Below, one piece after another: positions 7,457-19,252 of a stretch of 58,919 bases of DNA (its first letter is position 1; every line of letters begins with the position of its first letter). This stretch comes from Syntrophomonadaceae bacterium (lineage in GTDB: Bacteria; Bacillota; Syntrophomonadia; Syntrophomonadales; Syntrophomonadaceae), in assembly GCA_028706315.1 (NCBI GenBank), contig JAQWBP010000010.1, positions 1-58,919 of the forward strand, in the 5' to 3' direction. The notes beneath the pieces were generated by a model. That model was not told the DNA's origin. It saw only the letters and a list, made by a program, of their open reading frames with translations, and did not search any database. The position numbers and the translations under genes were made by a program.

Positions 7457-8698
7457 TTAATTTCTGGAAATATTGGCTCCCAGTTTATTAAGTTTGTTAA
7501 CTATGTCTTCGTAGCCCCGATCTATATGGCAGCTTTCCGTTATCATTGTCGGTCCTCTGGCGGTCAGACCTGCTATAAGAAGTGCTGCCCCGGCTCTTAA
7601 ATCGGTTGCTTTAACTGCAGCTCCGGTTAGCTCATCAGTTCCTTTGATAATTGCAGTTCTGCCTTCTGTTTTTATTTTTGCTCCCATTCTTAATAATTCT
7701 TGCACATGCATAAACCGGTTTTCAAAAACTGATTCTGTAATAATACTGCTACCGTCAGTACAACAAAGATAAGCCATAAACTGCGCTTGCATATCAGTAG
7801 GAAATCCTGGATAAGGAAGAGTTTTTATATAAACGGGTTTAATATTACCTTTACGAGTTATTTGTATATAATTTTCCCCTTCTTCTATTTCTGCACCAGT
7901 TTCAATTAATTTTGCCGTAATAGCTTTAAGGTGTTCGGGAATAACATTGTTTATTTTTACCTGGCCTCCTGTAGCCGCTGTAGCAACCATAAAGGTTCCA
8001 GCTTCTATCCTATCCGGGATTGGTGTATAATCTGTGGCTTGTAAATTTTTTACGCCGGTAATTTTAATAATATTACTCCCGGCTCCACTAATTTTACCAC
8101 CCATGCTGTTAATAAAATTAGCCAAGTCTACTATTTCCGGTTCTAAGGCAGCATTTTCTATATAACTAGTCCCTTCAGCCATAGTAGCTGCCATAATAAT
8201 ATTTTCAGTTGCACCTACACTAGGGTAATCCAGGTAGATATGATTACCTCGTAATTTACGTGCCTGAGCAATTACATCACCACAAGATAAAGTTATCCTG
8301 GCACCCAGGGCTTCAAAGCCTTTTAAATGCAAATCAATAGGACGGGTGCCGATAGCACAACCACCTGGTAAAGCTACCTTGACCTGACCTCTTCTGGCCA
8401 GTAGTGGACCCATAACTAAAAAAGATGCCCTAATTTGACTTACAAGTTCATAGGGTGGATTATTATCGTTTATATCGCCGTTAAATATTAGCGACTTTTG
8501 TTTGGAATCTACTATTATACCTAATTGTTTGATAAGTTCAGTTATAATTTTTACATCTCTGATATTAGGCGCATTATTTATTACTACTTTTCCTTCAGTT
8601 AACAGGGAGGCAGCCAGAACAGGCAATATAGCATTTTTGGAAGAACTTACTTCTACTTCACCATTTAAAATACATTTTTTGCTTATTATCATTTCCAA
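7457..8698 (-). CDS. murA: UDP-N-acetylglucosamine 1-carboxyvinyltransferase MurA
   Basis: Cytoplasmic enzyme of the first committed step of peptidoglycan synthesis: it transfers enolpyruvate from PEP to UDP-GlcNAc. It is the fosfomycin target. Conserved residues are visible: SSSKNAILP with the substrate-binding Lys21-Asn22, and the flexible loop PGGCAIGTRPIDLH with the catalytic Cys114 (not the Asp of resistant forms). DRIEAGTFM and PGFPTDMQAQFM are also family blocks. Length (413) is typical. The frame opens with TTG GAA ATG; GGAGGTGA lies about 10 bases before the TTG and 16 before the ATG, so TTG is preferred. Only one murA is present, although Bacillus has a second copy near rho. Confidence 0.96.
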   Translation of the reverse strand: MEMIISKKCILNGEVEVSSSKNAILPVLAASLLTEGKVVINNAPNIRDVKIITELIKQLGIIVDSKQKSLIFNGDINDNNPPYELVSQIRASFLVMGPLLARRGQVKVALPGGCAIGTRPIDLHLKGFEALGARITLSCGDVIAQARKLRGNHIYLDYPSVGATENIIMAATMAEGTSYIENAALEPEIVDLANFINSMGGKISGAGSNIIKITGVKNLQATDYTPIPDRIEAGTFMVATAATGGQVKINNVIPEHLKAITAKLIETGAEIEEGENYIQITRKGNIKPVYIKTLPYPGFPTDMQAQFMAYLCCTDGSSIITESVFENRFMHVQELLRMGAKIKTEGRTAIIKGTDELTGAAVKATDLRAGAALLIAGLTARGPTMITESCHIDRGYEDIVNKLNKLGANISRN

Positions 8699-8723
8699 AT
8701 CGTAATCATCACCTCCCTAATGG

Positions 8724-9467
8724 TTAGTAATCACCTAGAATTAAAGGTGATCCTATGTAAACATAAGTTTTATTATTTTTGTAATCAGAGCTTATCGCAA
8801 CTTGAACGTTATATTTTTTTTCCTGAATTGAAACCGGGGGTATTTTCCTAACTAAAACCTGACTATAACCAGTGGTACTCAAACTATTTTCATTGGCCCA
8901 GGTATCTACTTTAGTTGCTTTAAGGTTCTTGAGTACAACGTCTACCATGGTTAATCTGGAGCTCTGCTCAATGTTGTTATTAAGTAACCCGGTATAAAGA
9001 TAATAACAAGTCCACTCCAGTCCTATGATTTTATCCAGTTTATTTCTGTATTCCATAAGATTTATTTTTTTGTCATCTGTTAGTAGGGTTACTATGTAAT
9101 AGGTCTCTCCTAGTTTCCCATCTGATTCGACAATGAACTGATAAATAATATTTTGAGCGGCTATATCATACCGCAAAATATAAGAATGGCTGCTGTTTTC
9201 TTCGGTAAAATTTTCTGGTCTCATCGGTAGACCAAAAGCTTTTAAAATGTTCGTGAGATCATTTTCTAAACTTTCTCGATTAGAGGTTGTATTTATTTTT
9301 GCCCAACAGTCCATTCGTGATTCGAGAGAAATTGCACCGATTGATGCAAAAGATAGGTAATATGGAGATTGATTTTCAATTTGTTTGCCAATTGTATAAT
9401 CGATACTATAATTACATAAACTACATAAGAAAATAAAAATTAAAACATATAATATTGCCCTTTTCAT
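8724..9467 (-). CDS. ywmB: YwmB-family secreted protein
   Basis: An exported protein of unknown function that occurs next to murA and spoIID in endospore-forming Firmicutes; its structure in Bacillus is described as a TATA-box-binding-protein-like fold. Here a signal peptide spans residues 1-17 (MKRAILYVLIFIFLCSLC). The rest is soluble, with a conserved-looking pattern of two related halves ending in VQVAISSDYKNNKTYVYIGSPLI. The ATG at 9467 lies 9 bases after GGGGAGG; the frame could be extended to TTG at 9485 but that would put the Shine-Dalgarno inside the gene. A role in sporulation or envelope work is inferred only from context. Confidence 0.75.
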   Translation of the reverse strand: MKRAILYVLIFIFLCSLCNYSIDYTIGKQIENQSPYYLSFASIGAISLESRMDCWAKINTTSNRESLENDLTNILKAFGLPMRPENFTEENSSHSYILRYDIAAQNIIYQFIVESDGKLGETYYIVTLLTDDKKINLMEYRNKLDKIIGLEWTCYYLYTGLLNNNIEQSSRLTMVDVVLKNLKATKVDTWANENSLSTTGYSQVLVRKIPPVSIQEKKYNVQVAISSDYKNNKTYVYIGSPLILGDY

Positions 9468-9552
9468 AATCAACAGCCTCCCCAACTAACCGTACATACT
9501 TCAATTCTTACCACATATGTACCGATTTATTCGAGGAGAAGTCCGGTAATAT

Positions 9553-9583
9553 AAGCAAAAAAACCTGACTTTTAGCCAGGTTT
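9553..9583 (-). terminator. Terminator after the small membrane protein gene
   Basis: AAACCTG (9561-9567) and CAGGTTT (9577-9583) form a perfect stem, extended inside by CT/AG. The minus strand continues with a run of T residues (TTTTTTTGCTT). It ends the atp operon transcript including the gene at 9644-9883. Confidence 0.88.
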
Positions 9584-9643
9584 TTCTCCCATCATTTTAG
9601 ATTATCCCTTATTACTTTTTCCCGGTTTAGCATTTTGATTAAG

Positions 9644-9883
9644 CTAGTTATCTGCCGTCTTATTATTTTTCGTCCCTTTTTCAGCGTCTGCCATGCTATC
9701 CTTTGCCAATTGTGGTTCTTGCTCAACTTCAAACTGACGAATGTGCTCTTTCTGCCGCTGTTTTGCCGCCAGCGCTTTTTTTTCAAATTTAATCAACTGC
9801 CGCCAGATTAAAATGGCAAAAGTTATTGATAGTATAAACACACTACCTATAAGAATCAGAAACATTGTTTGCATTGTTTGCAT
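9644..9883 (-). CDS. Small single-pass membrane protein of unknown function
   Basis: I do not recognise this 79-residue protein. Residues 6-27 (MFLILIGSVFILSITFAILIW) form one transmembrane helix. The rest is a highly charged, probably helical cytoplasmic tail rich in Lys, Glu and Gln, ending in a polar stretch. A strong Shine-Dalgarno GGGGGGAG lies about 5 bases before the ATG. The start is repetitive: MQTMQTM comes from a duplicated CAAACAATG. It occupies the slot between atpC and ywmB where Bacillus has the small membrane protein YwzB (DUF1146), but the sequence does not look like that family. A terminator-like palindrome separates it from atpC, so it may be expressed at a lower level. Confidence 0.65.
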   Translation of the reverse strand: MQTMQTMFLILIGSVFILSITFAILIWRQLIKFEKKALAAKQRQKEHIRQFEVEQEPQLAKDSMADAEKGTKNNKTADN

Positions 9884-9902
9884 TTTGCTCCCCCCAATGT
9901 AG

Positions 9903-9936
9903 AAACCGGAAGGATTAAGCTTAATCCTTCCGGTTT
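9903..9936 (-). terminator. Perfect palindrome between atpC and the small gene
   Basis: A perfect 34-base palindrome centred on AAGCTT with arms AAACCGGAAGGATTAAG. It can form a stem of up to 15 bp in RNA, 24 bases past the atpC stop. On the minus strand only three T residues follow, so termination there should be partial; on the plus strand five T residues follow. It may protect the 3' end of the atp mRNA and reduce read-through into the next gene. Confidence 0.75.
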
Positions 9937-9960
9937 TTCTATTTCTTTTTGCTTATTTAA

Positions 9961-10374
9961 TTAGCCTTGGGCTTCCGCTGCCTTAAGCCTCGTAACGGCT
10001 CTTTGTAAGGACATATGCGCACGGGCATAGTTTATATTGTCATCTTGCTGGCTAAGCCTTTTCTCAGCTCTTTCCTTGGATGCTTTGGCACGAAGTATAT
10101 CAATATCTGCACCTTTTTCAGCAGTCTCAGCCAGAACCCGGGCTGCATTGTCAACGACTTCTACAAATCCACCGCTTAAAGCTATTTTGTGCTGGGTTCC
10201 AGTAGCATCCTTATAACGAAGTACACCAATCTTAAGAGACGCAACTAGTGGAGCATGATTTTTCATGAAACCCAATTCACCTTCGGCACCGGGAGCAACC
10301 ATGAACTGAACTTCATCTCTAAGAAGAATCTGTTCAGGGGTTACTAATTCTACCATGAAGGTGTTATCAGCCAT
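9961..10374 (-). CDS. atpC: ATP synthase F1 subunit epsilon
   Basis: Central-stalk subunit that couples rotation to catalysis and inhibits ATP hydrolysis through its C-terminal helices. The N-terminal beta-sandwich (residues 1-85) holds GELGFMKNHAPLVASLKIG and LSGGFVEV. The C-terminal helical hairpin holds IDILRA at 91-96, which matches the I/L-D-x-x-R-A ATP-binding motif described for the thermophilic Bacillus PS3 epsilon subunit. This suggests ATP-dependent folding of the helices and hence control of wasteful hydrolysis. Length (137) is normal. It begins 3 bases after the atpD stop. Confidence 0.96.
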   Translation of the reverse strand: MADNTFMVELVTPEQILLRDEVQFMVAPGAEGELGFMKNHAPLVASLKIGVLRYKDATGTQHKIALSGGFVEVVDNAARVLAETAEKGADIDILRAKASKERAEKRLSQQDDNINYARAHMSLQRAVTRLKAAEAQG

Positions 10375-10377
10375 AGA

Positions 10378-11811
<1,434 letters not shown>

Positions 11812-12696
11812 CTACTTTCCTCCTTTATTGAGAGCTTCGGCGCCACCTACGATATCCAGAATTTCATCGGTAATAGCTGCCTGCCTAATTTTGTTCATTA
11901 TCATGGTTAGATTTCCTATAATCTCAGCAGCATTTTCTGTGGCGTTACCCATAGCTGTCATCCTAGCCCCATGCTCACTAGCTTTACTTTCGAGTATAGC
12001 ATGATAAATCTGGCTGCCTACATAGCGTGGCAACAATGCTAGTAGGATATCATCAGCACTGGGCTCATAAATATAATCAACATTGTGCTCCTCGGTTGGT
12101 TCATCTGATGAGGGCGGCTCAATTGGTAACAACCTAGTAACAGTCGGTACCTGTCTTAATACATTAACAAAGCGCGCATATACCAGATAAACTTCGTCTA
12201 ACTCTTGATTTTCATACGCATTCATTACATAATGAGCTATTTCTCTCGCATCTGCATAACTAATATCATCACCAAGATTTATAAACTCGGCATCAAGTCC
12301 ACTGCGCTTATGGTAAAAATCTCTTACTTTTTTACCTACTGCCACAATCCCGGTTTGGATATCTCTGGTGTCTTCTTCTATAGCCATATTAGCAGCACGA
12401 ATAATATTAGTATTATATGCACCGCAGAGTCCTCTATCGGCAGCTACTACTATATAACCTACTTTGCGTATTTCCTCTCGTTTATCCAGGAGAGGATGCT
12501 TGACGTCAAACGCAACCCCTGACAATCTGCTCAGGGTTCCCTGCAGTGTTTCTGTATAAGGCCTTGAAGACTCGGCTGCTTCCTGTGCCCTGCGCAGCTT
12601 TGCAGCTGCTACCATTTTCATAGCTTTAGTAATTTGCTCTGTACTCTCAACACTTTTTATTCTACGTTTGTATTCTCTTACACCTGCTCCTGCCAT
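11812..12696 (-). CDS. atpG: ATP synthase F1 subunit gamma
   Basis: Central rotor shaft of F1, a long coiled coil inside the alpha3-beta3 ring. The conserved N-terminal helix REYKRRIKSVESTEQITKAMKMVAAAKLRRAQ and the C-terminal helix SEHGARMTAMGNATENAAE plus MNKIRQAAITDEILDIVGGA are both present, joined by a Rossmann-like domain with AADRGLCGAYNTNI. Length (294) is normal. A segment near residues 200-225 (rich in Glu, Asp and Pro) is more acidic than usual but in a known variable region. Confidence 0.96.
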   Translation of the reverse strand: MAGAGVREYKRRIKSVESTEQITKAMKMVAAAKLRRAQEAAESSRPYTETLQGTLSRLSGVAFDVKHPLLDKREEIRKVGYIVVAADRGLCGAYNTNIIRAANMAIEEDTRDIQTGIVAVGKKVRDFYHKRSGLDAEFINLGDDISYADAREIAHYVMNAYENQELDEVYLVYARFVNVLRQVPTVTRLLPIEPPSSDEPTEEHNVDYIYEPSADDILLALLPRYVGSQIYHAILESKASEHGARMTAMGNATENAAEIIGNLTMIMNKIRQAAITDEILDIVGGAEALNKGGK

Positions 12697-12708
12697 TTAA
12701 TTCACCAC

Positions 12709-14223
<1,515 letters not shown>

Positions 14224-14244
14224 TTATGTGCTCACCCCTATCGA

Positions 14245-14793
14245 TTAACTTATCTTTGCTTGTTTCAAATGTTCTTTTAGCATCGCCAATTTTTTAGCAA
14301 CGGTTGCATCTATTATCTGGTCGCCCATTCGGAGCATTATTCCACCTATGAGTGACGGATCAACCACCTGCTTTAGCTGCACTGTTTTCCCTGTGGAAAC
14401 AGAAAGTTTTTCTGCAAGTACCTTTATCTCAGCCTCAGGCACTTCACGAGCAGCAACAAGGTCCACCTTGGCTATGTTCCTTGTTTCATCAGCCATTCCG
14501 CTATATTCTTCTACGATTACTCCTATATAAGTCTCCCTGCGTTTGTCAAGAATCATATCTAAAAAGTTGAGTGTAACTTGTGAAATCTGCCCTGCAAAGA
14601 TTTTGGCTACAACTTCCTTTTTATCTTTTGCAGGAATAAGTAGATGGGCAAAGTATTCTTTAAGGTTTGGTACTTCGTCTATGGTTTGAACTATTTTTTC
14701 TAACTCCAGCTGGTACTCATCAATTTTATTTGTTTCCTGGGCGATGCTAAAAAATGCTTCAGCATAGCGCCTAGCGACGCTCTTATTTAGCAT
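14245..14793 (-). CDS. atpH: ATP synthase F1 subunit delta
   Basis: Peripheral-stalk subunit that joins the b dimer to the top of F1 (the OSCP homologue). The N-terminal helical bundle begins VARRYAEAFFSIAQE, and the C-terminal domain carries QLKQVVDPSLIGGIMLRMGDQIID, which is the family signature. Length (182) is normal. The gene overlaps atpF by 7 bases, pointing to translational coupling. Confidence 0.95.
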   Translation of the reverse strand: MLNKSVARRYAEAFFSIAQETNKIDEYQLELEKIVQTIDEVPNLKEYFAHLLIPAKDKKEVVAKIFAGQISQVTLNFLDMILDKRRETYIGVIVEEYSGMADETRNIAKVDLVAAREVPEAEIKVLAEKLSVSTGKTVQLKQVVDPSLIGGIMLRMGDQIIDATVAKKLAMLKEHLKQAKIS

Positions 14794-15407
14794 AATAGAT
14801 CGCCCGCCTCGTTAACAAATTCTTTGACCATTTTTTTATGGTCGTCCTCGGTAATGGCTCTGTTAAGTACCTTTTCTGCAGCCATAATAGCTAAGGTTGC
14901 AGCAGTATCTTTAAGCTCGATTTTTGCCTGTTCGGTAGCTGCTTGAATTTCTGCAGTTGCTTTGTTTTTCATATTTTTGGCATTTTCCTCTGCTTTGGCA
15001 ATAATCTCAGTTTTTGCATCTTCAGCAGCTTTAGTCGCACGGCCTACAATATCTTGTGCTTCTTTGCGTGAGTCTGCGAGATTTGCCTGAGTTTCTTTTC
15101 TCATTTGTTCGACTTCTACTTTGACTTCTTCTGCATGCTTTAGGGAACCTTCGATTGTAGCTGTACGCTGTTCCAGCATTGCGTTTATCGGGTTATAGGC
15201 GAATTTATATAAGAGAGCTAGTAGGATGAAAAAGTTAACCGCTGACCAGCCTATTACATAAAGATTCCCGAATTCCGGTGTATTCCCTGCCGGTTGTTCA
15301 ATCGGCATAGTTCCTGTACCTGATGCCATGCAGAAGGTTGCAAATCCTAGTATCATTACCATTGTTAAAAAGAGAACTGATAAACCGAATCTCTTGTTCC
15401 TCTTCAC
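14787..15407 (-). CDS. atpF: ATP synthase Fo subunit b with extra N-terminal hydrophobic segment
   Basis: Peripheral stalk: a membrane helix followed by a long coiled coil that holds F1 stationary. The helix VIGWSAVNFFILLALLYKF and the charged coiled coil from YNPINAMLEQRTATIEGSL are as expected. What is odd is a second, earlier hydrophobic segment (about residues 9-26, LSVLFLTMVMILGFATFC) that looks like a cleavable signal peptide or a lipoprotein signal with a cysteine, followed by a Gly/Thr/Pro linker. This makes the protein 206 residues, against about 165 normally. The GTG at 15407 lies 9 bases after GGAGGT. The longer frame to 15461 has no such support. Confidence 0.93.
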   Translation of the reverse strand: MKRNKRFGLSVLFLTMVMILGFATFCMASGTGTMPIEQPAGNTPEFGNLYVIGWSAVNFFILLALLYKFAYNPINAMLEQRTATIEGSLKHAEEVKVEVEQMRKETQANLADSRKEAQDIVGRATKAAEDAKTEIIAKAEENAKNMKNKATAEIQAATEQAKIELKDTAATLAIMAAEKVLNRAITEDDHKKMVKEFVNEAGDLLC

Positions 15408-15514
15408 GGATGTGCTACCTCCAATCTCTAGAGCAAATAGTATTCGGGGCGATAGGATCAAATATGTTATGCCCTATCGCCCACAAATCTAAGTCTACAG
15501 GTAATCTGTTGATA

Positions 15515-15751
<237 letters not shown>

Positions 15752-15806
15752 TCACGCTCTAATGGATATACATTGAGCAGATTTGCATAATTAAAGTTAT
15801 ATTAAA

Positions 15807-16490
15807 TTAATGACCTTCTCCTGTTGCAGCAGCTATATAGCTGGCTGACAAAATAGTAAACACTATTGCCTGGATAGCACCAAGCAATAAGCTTAGACCC
15901 ATTATGGCAGACGGAATGACAAATGGCGCCATAAATAGCAAGAAAGCAATAACCATCTCTTCGCCAAATATATTACCAAAAAGTCGAACGGTGAGGGACA
16001 GCGGATGGGCTATCTCTTCAATCAGATTCAGTGGTAACATCGCCCAGCCTGGACTGACAAAATGTTTGAAATAACGGCCTTTATGCTCACTAAAACCAGC
16101 CACATGGACTGAACAGAACGTAATTAGAGCTAAAGTCATTGTCACATTCCAGTTACTAGTAGGTGGCTGAAAGCCTTGTACATGAGCTGCTCCAGGGATA
16201 AGACCGCTATAGTTACTTAATAATATAAAAAGAAAAAACGCCGTGAGTATTGGAGCCCATTTTTTAGCAACATGTTCCTTGTCCATTAACTGGGTAAAAA
16301 AATCATACGTCCAAAGGATTATGGCTTCAAATGCATTTTGCAACCCGCGTGGTACTAATTGCATATTCCTTGTGGCTGTAAACGCAATAATACCTATCAA
16401 GGCAATAATAACCCACTCAGTAAAAACCAGGTGGTCGACTGGAATAGGACCCAGATCAAAAAAGGGACTATCCCACATTCCGAATATCAT
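15807..16490 (-). CDS. atpB: ATP synthase Fo subunit a
   Basis: Stator membrane subunit with the two ion half-channels. The essential arginine is Arg169 in LSLTVRLFGNIFGEEM, the diagnostic motif of the family. About five transmembrane helices are visible, including one near 25-42 and a C-terminal pair ending GAIQAIVFTILSASYIAAA. The length (227) is within range. The start ATG lies 7 bases after GGGGGG. atpE follows 73 bases downstream. Confidence 0.95.
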   Translation of the reverse strand: MIFGMWDSPFFDLGPIPVDHLVFTEWVIIALIGIIAFTATRNMQLVPRGLQNAFEAIILWTYDFFTQLMDKEHVAKKWAPILTAFFLFILLSNYSGLIPGAAHVQGFQPPTSNWNVTMTLALITFCSVHVAGFSEHKGRYFKHFVSPGWAMLPLNLIEEIAHPLSLTVRLFGNIFGEEMVIAFLLFMAPFVIPSAIMGLSLLLGAIQAIVFTILSASYIAAATGEGH

Positions 16491-16614
16491 ACTTTTTTCC
16501 CCCCTTCCTCAAGCTTATTTGTACTAGTGATTGTCCGACGGAAAAATTCCCGGCTGAACTAAATTTCAAACTAGAGCTAATCATAAAGATAGCCCCAGTT
16601 GATATCCTAATAAG

Positions 16615-16896
16615 TTAGTTCTTTTTGTCTTTATTTTTATTCTGTTCAGGCTCGCGGGAGACATTTGTAGTAGTTGATGATGCGTTGGAAGTAATCATAG
16701 ATTTTTCCCACATGGCCTTAATACCGGTGGCAACTCCAAGCAAAAAACCGATAATAGTAAGCCACGGTTCTGTATCAAATCGACCATCCAGCCATCTACC
16801 GCCAAAATAGCCCAGCGCTATAGCTGCTGCGACAGTAGTAGCCAGGTTAATAGCATCACTCAACCCTCTTACCCAGTTCTTATTCTGTTTGGCCAT
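16615..16896 (-). CDS. atpZ: AtpZ/AtpI-family ATP synthase accessory protein
   Basis: A small membrane protein encoded at the head of many atp operons. It is linked to c-ring assembly or magnesium handling. Two transmembrane helices are visible: about residues 15-32 (ATTVAAAIALGYFGGRW, containing the GG/W turn) and 40-58 (WLTIIGFLLGVATGIKAMW), joined by the conserved LDGRFDTEPW. The C-terminus is a polar tail with Asn, Thr and Lys. The ATG at 16896 follows AAAGGTGGG by about 6 bases. There is no separate atpI between it and atpB; the 120-base gap holds nothing I can identify. Confidence 0.85.
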   Translation of the reverse strand: MAKQNKNWVRGLSDAINLATTVAAAIALGYFGGRWLDGRFDTEPWLTIIGFLLGVATGIKAMWEKSMITSNASSTTTNVSREPEQNKNKDKKN

Positions 16897-17129
16897 CAAC
16901 TCCCACCTTTATGAAAAAAATCCCTATTTTCTTTTCGGCATAAATAAGCAAAATCCTTTTTTCACATTTTTCTAATTTTGGTTAGGAAAACTAGTCGAAT
17001 AAGCTTTTTAAACTTACGAAATTGCTCCGGATTTATATTGACAAGTAAGGTTGTAATTCTAGACTAGAGATTAAAAATCCTTTAGATAAATATGTGTTTT
17101 ATTTGCTTTATTTGTCGAAAATCCTTTGC

Positions 17130-17453
17130 TTATCGAGATAAATATCCTTTACGCTCGAGCTTGGCCCAGTGTTCTTCGAGAACACTCTCTATATTTACCC
17201 CAAATTGTTCCTCCATAACAAACATCATCGTAACTGCTGTCTGGGCTACATCCAGCAGTTCTTTGGCAATCTCCTGAACAATAGTATCCGGATCGATACT
17301 TATGATTTCTCCACTTAGTCCACGGTATTTACCTATAACTTGAGCCAGTTCGCCTGCTTCCTCCATTAGTTTCAAGGCAGTAGATTCAAGAGTTGGATTG
17401 AGCTGATTTAATCTTGGTAGCGAAAGAGTCTTGGCCTCCATAATGTTTCTCAT
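17130..17453 (-). CDS. MazG-like nucleotide pyrophosphohydrolase
   Basis: An all-alpha NTP pyrophosphatase-type protein that probably hydrolyses a non-canonical nucleoside triphosphate with magnesium. The metal-binding pattern E-E-x-x-E plus E-x-x-D is seen in LMEEAGELAQVIGKY (about residues 32-46) and EIAKELLDVAQTAV (61-74). Length (107) suits the single-domain MazG-like group. It lies 57 bases downstream of the dCMP deaminase gene, so the two may form a nucleotide-cleaning unit. Start choice is uncertain: ATG at 17453 lies right after GGAAAGGGA, and a second ATG lies 4 codons later. Confidence 0.8.
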   Translation of the reverse strand: MRNIMEAKTLSLPRLNQLNPTLESTALKLMEEAGELAQVIGKYRGLSGEIISIDPDTIVQEIAKELLDVAQTAVTMMFVMEEQFGVNIESVLEEHWAKLERKGYLSR

Positions 17454-17510
17454 TCCCTTTCCATAATGTTATAGGGGAAAGAGTAGTTTTAAATGTATAC
17501 AATTATATTG

Positions 17511-17975
17511 CTACTTACCCCTTGTACTAGACTTGAGTTCCATTTTAATTCCCGCTTCTTCAAGTAACTCTAAAGCCAGGCTGTCCTGGAAATTACCCCT
17601 GTGCACTACTCGCCTGATCCCCGCATTAGCTATTATACGGGCACATATAATGCAGGGCTGGTTAGTGCAGTAAAGAACTGTATCCCGGGTAGAAACTCCA
17701 TAATAAGCAGCATTTATTATCGCATTCTGTTCTGCATGAACACCACGACATAATTCGTATCTTTGCCCGGAAGGAATGCCCAGTGTCTCACGTAAACAGC
17801 CTACCTCCATACAATGTTTTATACCCCGTGGTGCACCATTGTAACCGGTGGCAATTATACGCTCATCTTTCACCAGTACAGCTCCAACATGCCTTCTTAT
17901 GCATGTGGAGCGACTGGCTACCAGATCTGCAAGTTGTAGAAAATATTCATCCCAATCTGGTCTTACATTATTCAT
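17511..17975 (-). CDS. dCMP deaminase family protein
   Basis: Zinc enzyme that deaminates dCMP to dUMP, supplying thymidylate synthesis. The zinc site is HAE (80-82, [13 protein letters not shown]) plus PCIIC (107-111). The substrate-loop residues [12 protein letters not shown] and the allosteric-site block CLRE.....[10 protein letters not shown] are characteristic. Length (154) matches Firmicute dCMP deaminases (ComEB-type is longer). It lies 25 bases after glyA, and SHMT provides the methylene-folate used by thymidylate synthase, so co-expression is sensible. Confidence 0.93.
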   Translation of the reverse strand: MNNVRPDWDEYFLQLADLVASRSTCIRRHVGAVLVKDERIIATGYNGAPRGIKHCMEVGCLRETLGIPSGQRYELCRGVHAEQNAIINAAYYGVSTRDTVLYCTNQPCIICARIIANAGIRRVVHRGNFQDSLALELLEEAGIKMELKSSTRGK

Positions 17976-18000
17976 AGTTTAATTTAATCCCCATAGCCCT

Positions 18001-19248
18001 CTATTTGTAAAGAGGGTATTGATTACATAATTGTTTTACAATACTCCTGGACTCGTTTAATTTGTCCTCATTCTCGGGATTACTCAGCGCAATAGCAATA
18101 GCCTTAGCTACTTCTTTCATATCGTCGCTATTCAGTCCCCGACTAGTAAGCGCAGGAGTACCTATGCGAATCCCACTGGTAATAGTCGGCTTTTCCGGGT
18201 CAAACGGAATAGTATTTTTATTTACGGTTATATTAACTGAATCTAAAATGGTTTCAGCGTCTTTTCCGGTAAGACCTTTAGGCCTTACATCTACCAGCAT
18301 AAGGTGGTTATCAGTCCCACCTGATACTAATCTTAGTCCACTTTCAACTAGTGCATTAGCTAGAACAGATGCATTAGTAATTATATGCTGCTGGTATTCT
18401 TTAAATTCTTGACTTAATGCTTGTTTAAAACAAACTGCTTTGGCAGCAATAACATGCATTAAGGGTCCGCCCTGATTGCCAGGGAATATAGCGCTATCAA
18501 TTTTCTTGGCCCATTCTTGCTTACACATAATTATTCCGCCACGTGGTCCACATAAAGTCTTATGGGTAGTGGAGGTAACGAAATCTGCATAAGGAACTGG
18601 ACTGGGATGTAATCCTGCTGCAACTAAACCAGCTATATGAGCCATATCCACAAAAAGATACGCTCCAACTTCATCGGCTATTTCTTTAAATTTCTTAAAA
18701 TCAATTATTCGTGAGTAAGCACTGGCACCGGCAATAATCATTTTGGGTTTAGCCTGTTTAGCAATCTTTCTAACTTCTTCATAATCTATGATCTCACTAT
18801 CTTTACTAACACCATAATCAACAAAATTATAATACTTTCCGGAGAAATTCACCCGGCTACCATGAGTTAGATGTCCGCCATGGCTTAGGTTCATCCCCAT
18901 TACTGTATCTCCATGTTTTACTGCGGCAAAATATACAGCCGTGTTAGCTTGAGACCCAGAATGGGGCTGCACATTAACATGCTCACAGCCGTAAATTTGC
19001 TTTAGCCTTTCCCGAGCTAAATTTTCTACAACATCAACATGTTCACACCCACCATAATACCTTTTACCAGGGTATCCCTCCGCGTATTTGTTAGTCATAA
19101 CTGACCCCTGGGCTGCCATAACTGCTCGGGAAACAAAGTTTTCCGAAGCAATTAGTTCGAGCGTGTTATTCTGCCTTTGTTCTTCATTTTTGATCGCTTC
19201 TGCTACTTCAGGATCTACAGATCTAACATATTGTTCAATATAATCCAC
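18001..19248 (-). CDS. glyA: Serine hydroxymethyltransferase
   Basis: PLP enzyme that interconverts serine and glycine and makes 5,10-methylene-tetrahydrofolate. The PLP lysine lies in [14 protein letters not shown]. Other signatures are [27 protein letters not shown] and the [14 protein letters not shown] motif near the C-terminus. The GTG start at 19248 follows GGAG by 8 bases, giving 415 residues, the usual size. A longer frame from TTG at 19281 would overlap rpiB and is not supported. The start lies 4 bases after the rpiB stop, so they are probably co-translated; the same pair is adjacent in many Firmicutes. Confidence 0.97.
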   Translation of the reverse strand: MDYIEQYVRSVDPEVAEAIKNEEQRQNNTLELIASENFVSRAVMAAQGSVMTNKYAEGYPGKRYYGGCEHVDVVENLARERLKQIYGCEHVNVQPHSGSQANTAVYFAAVKHGDTVMGMNLSHGGHLTHGSRVNFSGKYYNFVDYGVSKDSEIIDYEEVRKIAKQAKPKMIIAGASAYSRIIDFKKFKEIADEVGAYLFVDMAHIAGLVAAGLHPSPVPYADFVTSTTHKTLCGPRGGIIMCKQEWAKKIDSAIFPGNQGGPLMHVIAAKAVCFKQALSQEFKEYQQHIITNASVLANALVESGLRLVSGGTDNHLMLVDVRPKGLTGKDAETILDSVNITVNKNTIPFDPEKPTITSGIRIGTPALTSRGLNSDDMKEVAKAIAIALSNPENEDKLNESRSIVKQLCNQYPLYK

Positions 19249-19252
19249 TAGT

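Noticed and set aside
9592-9786. 64-residue frame overlapping the small membrane gene
   Set aside because: It is an overlapping frame with no Shine-Dalgarno and no recognisable content, while the other frame has a strong ribosome site and a membrane helix.
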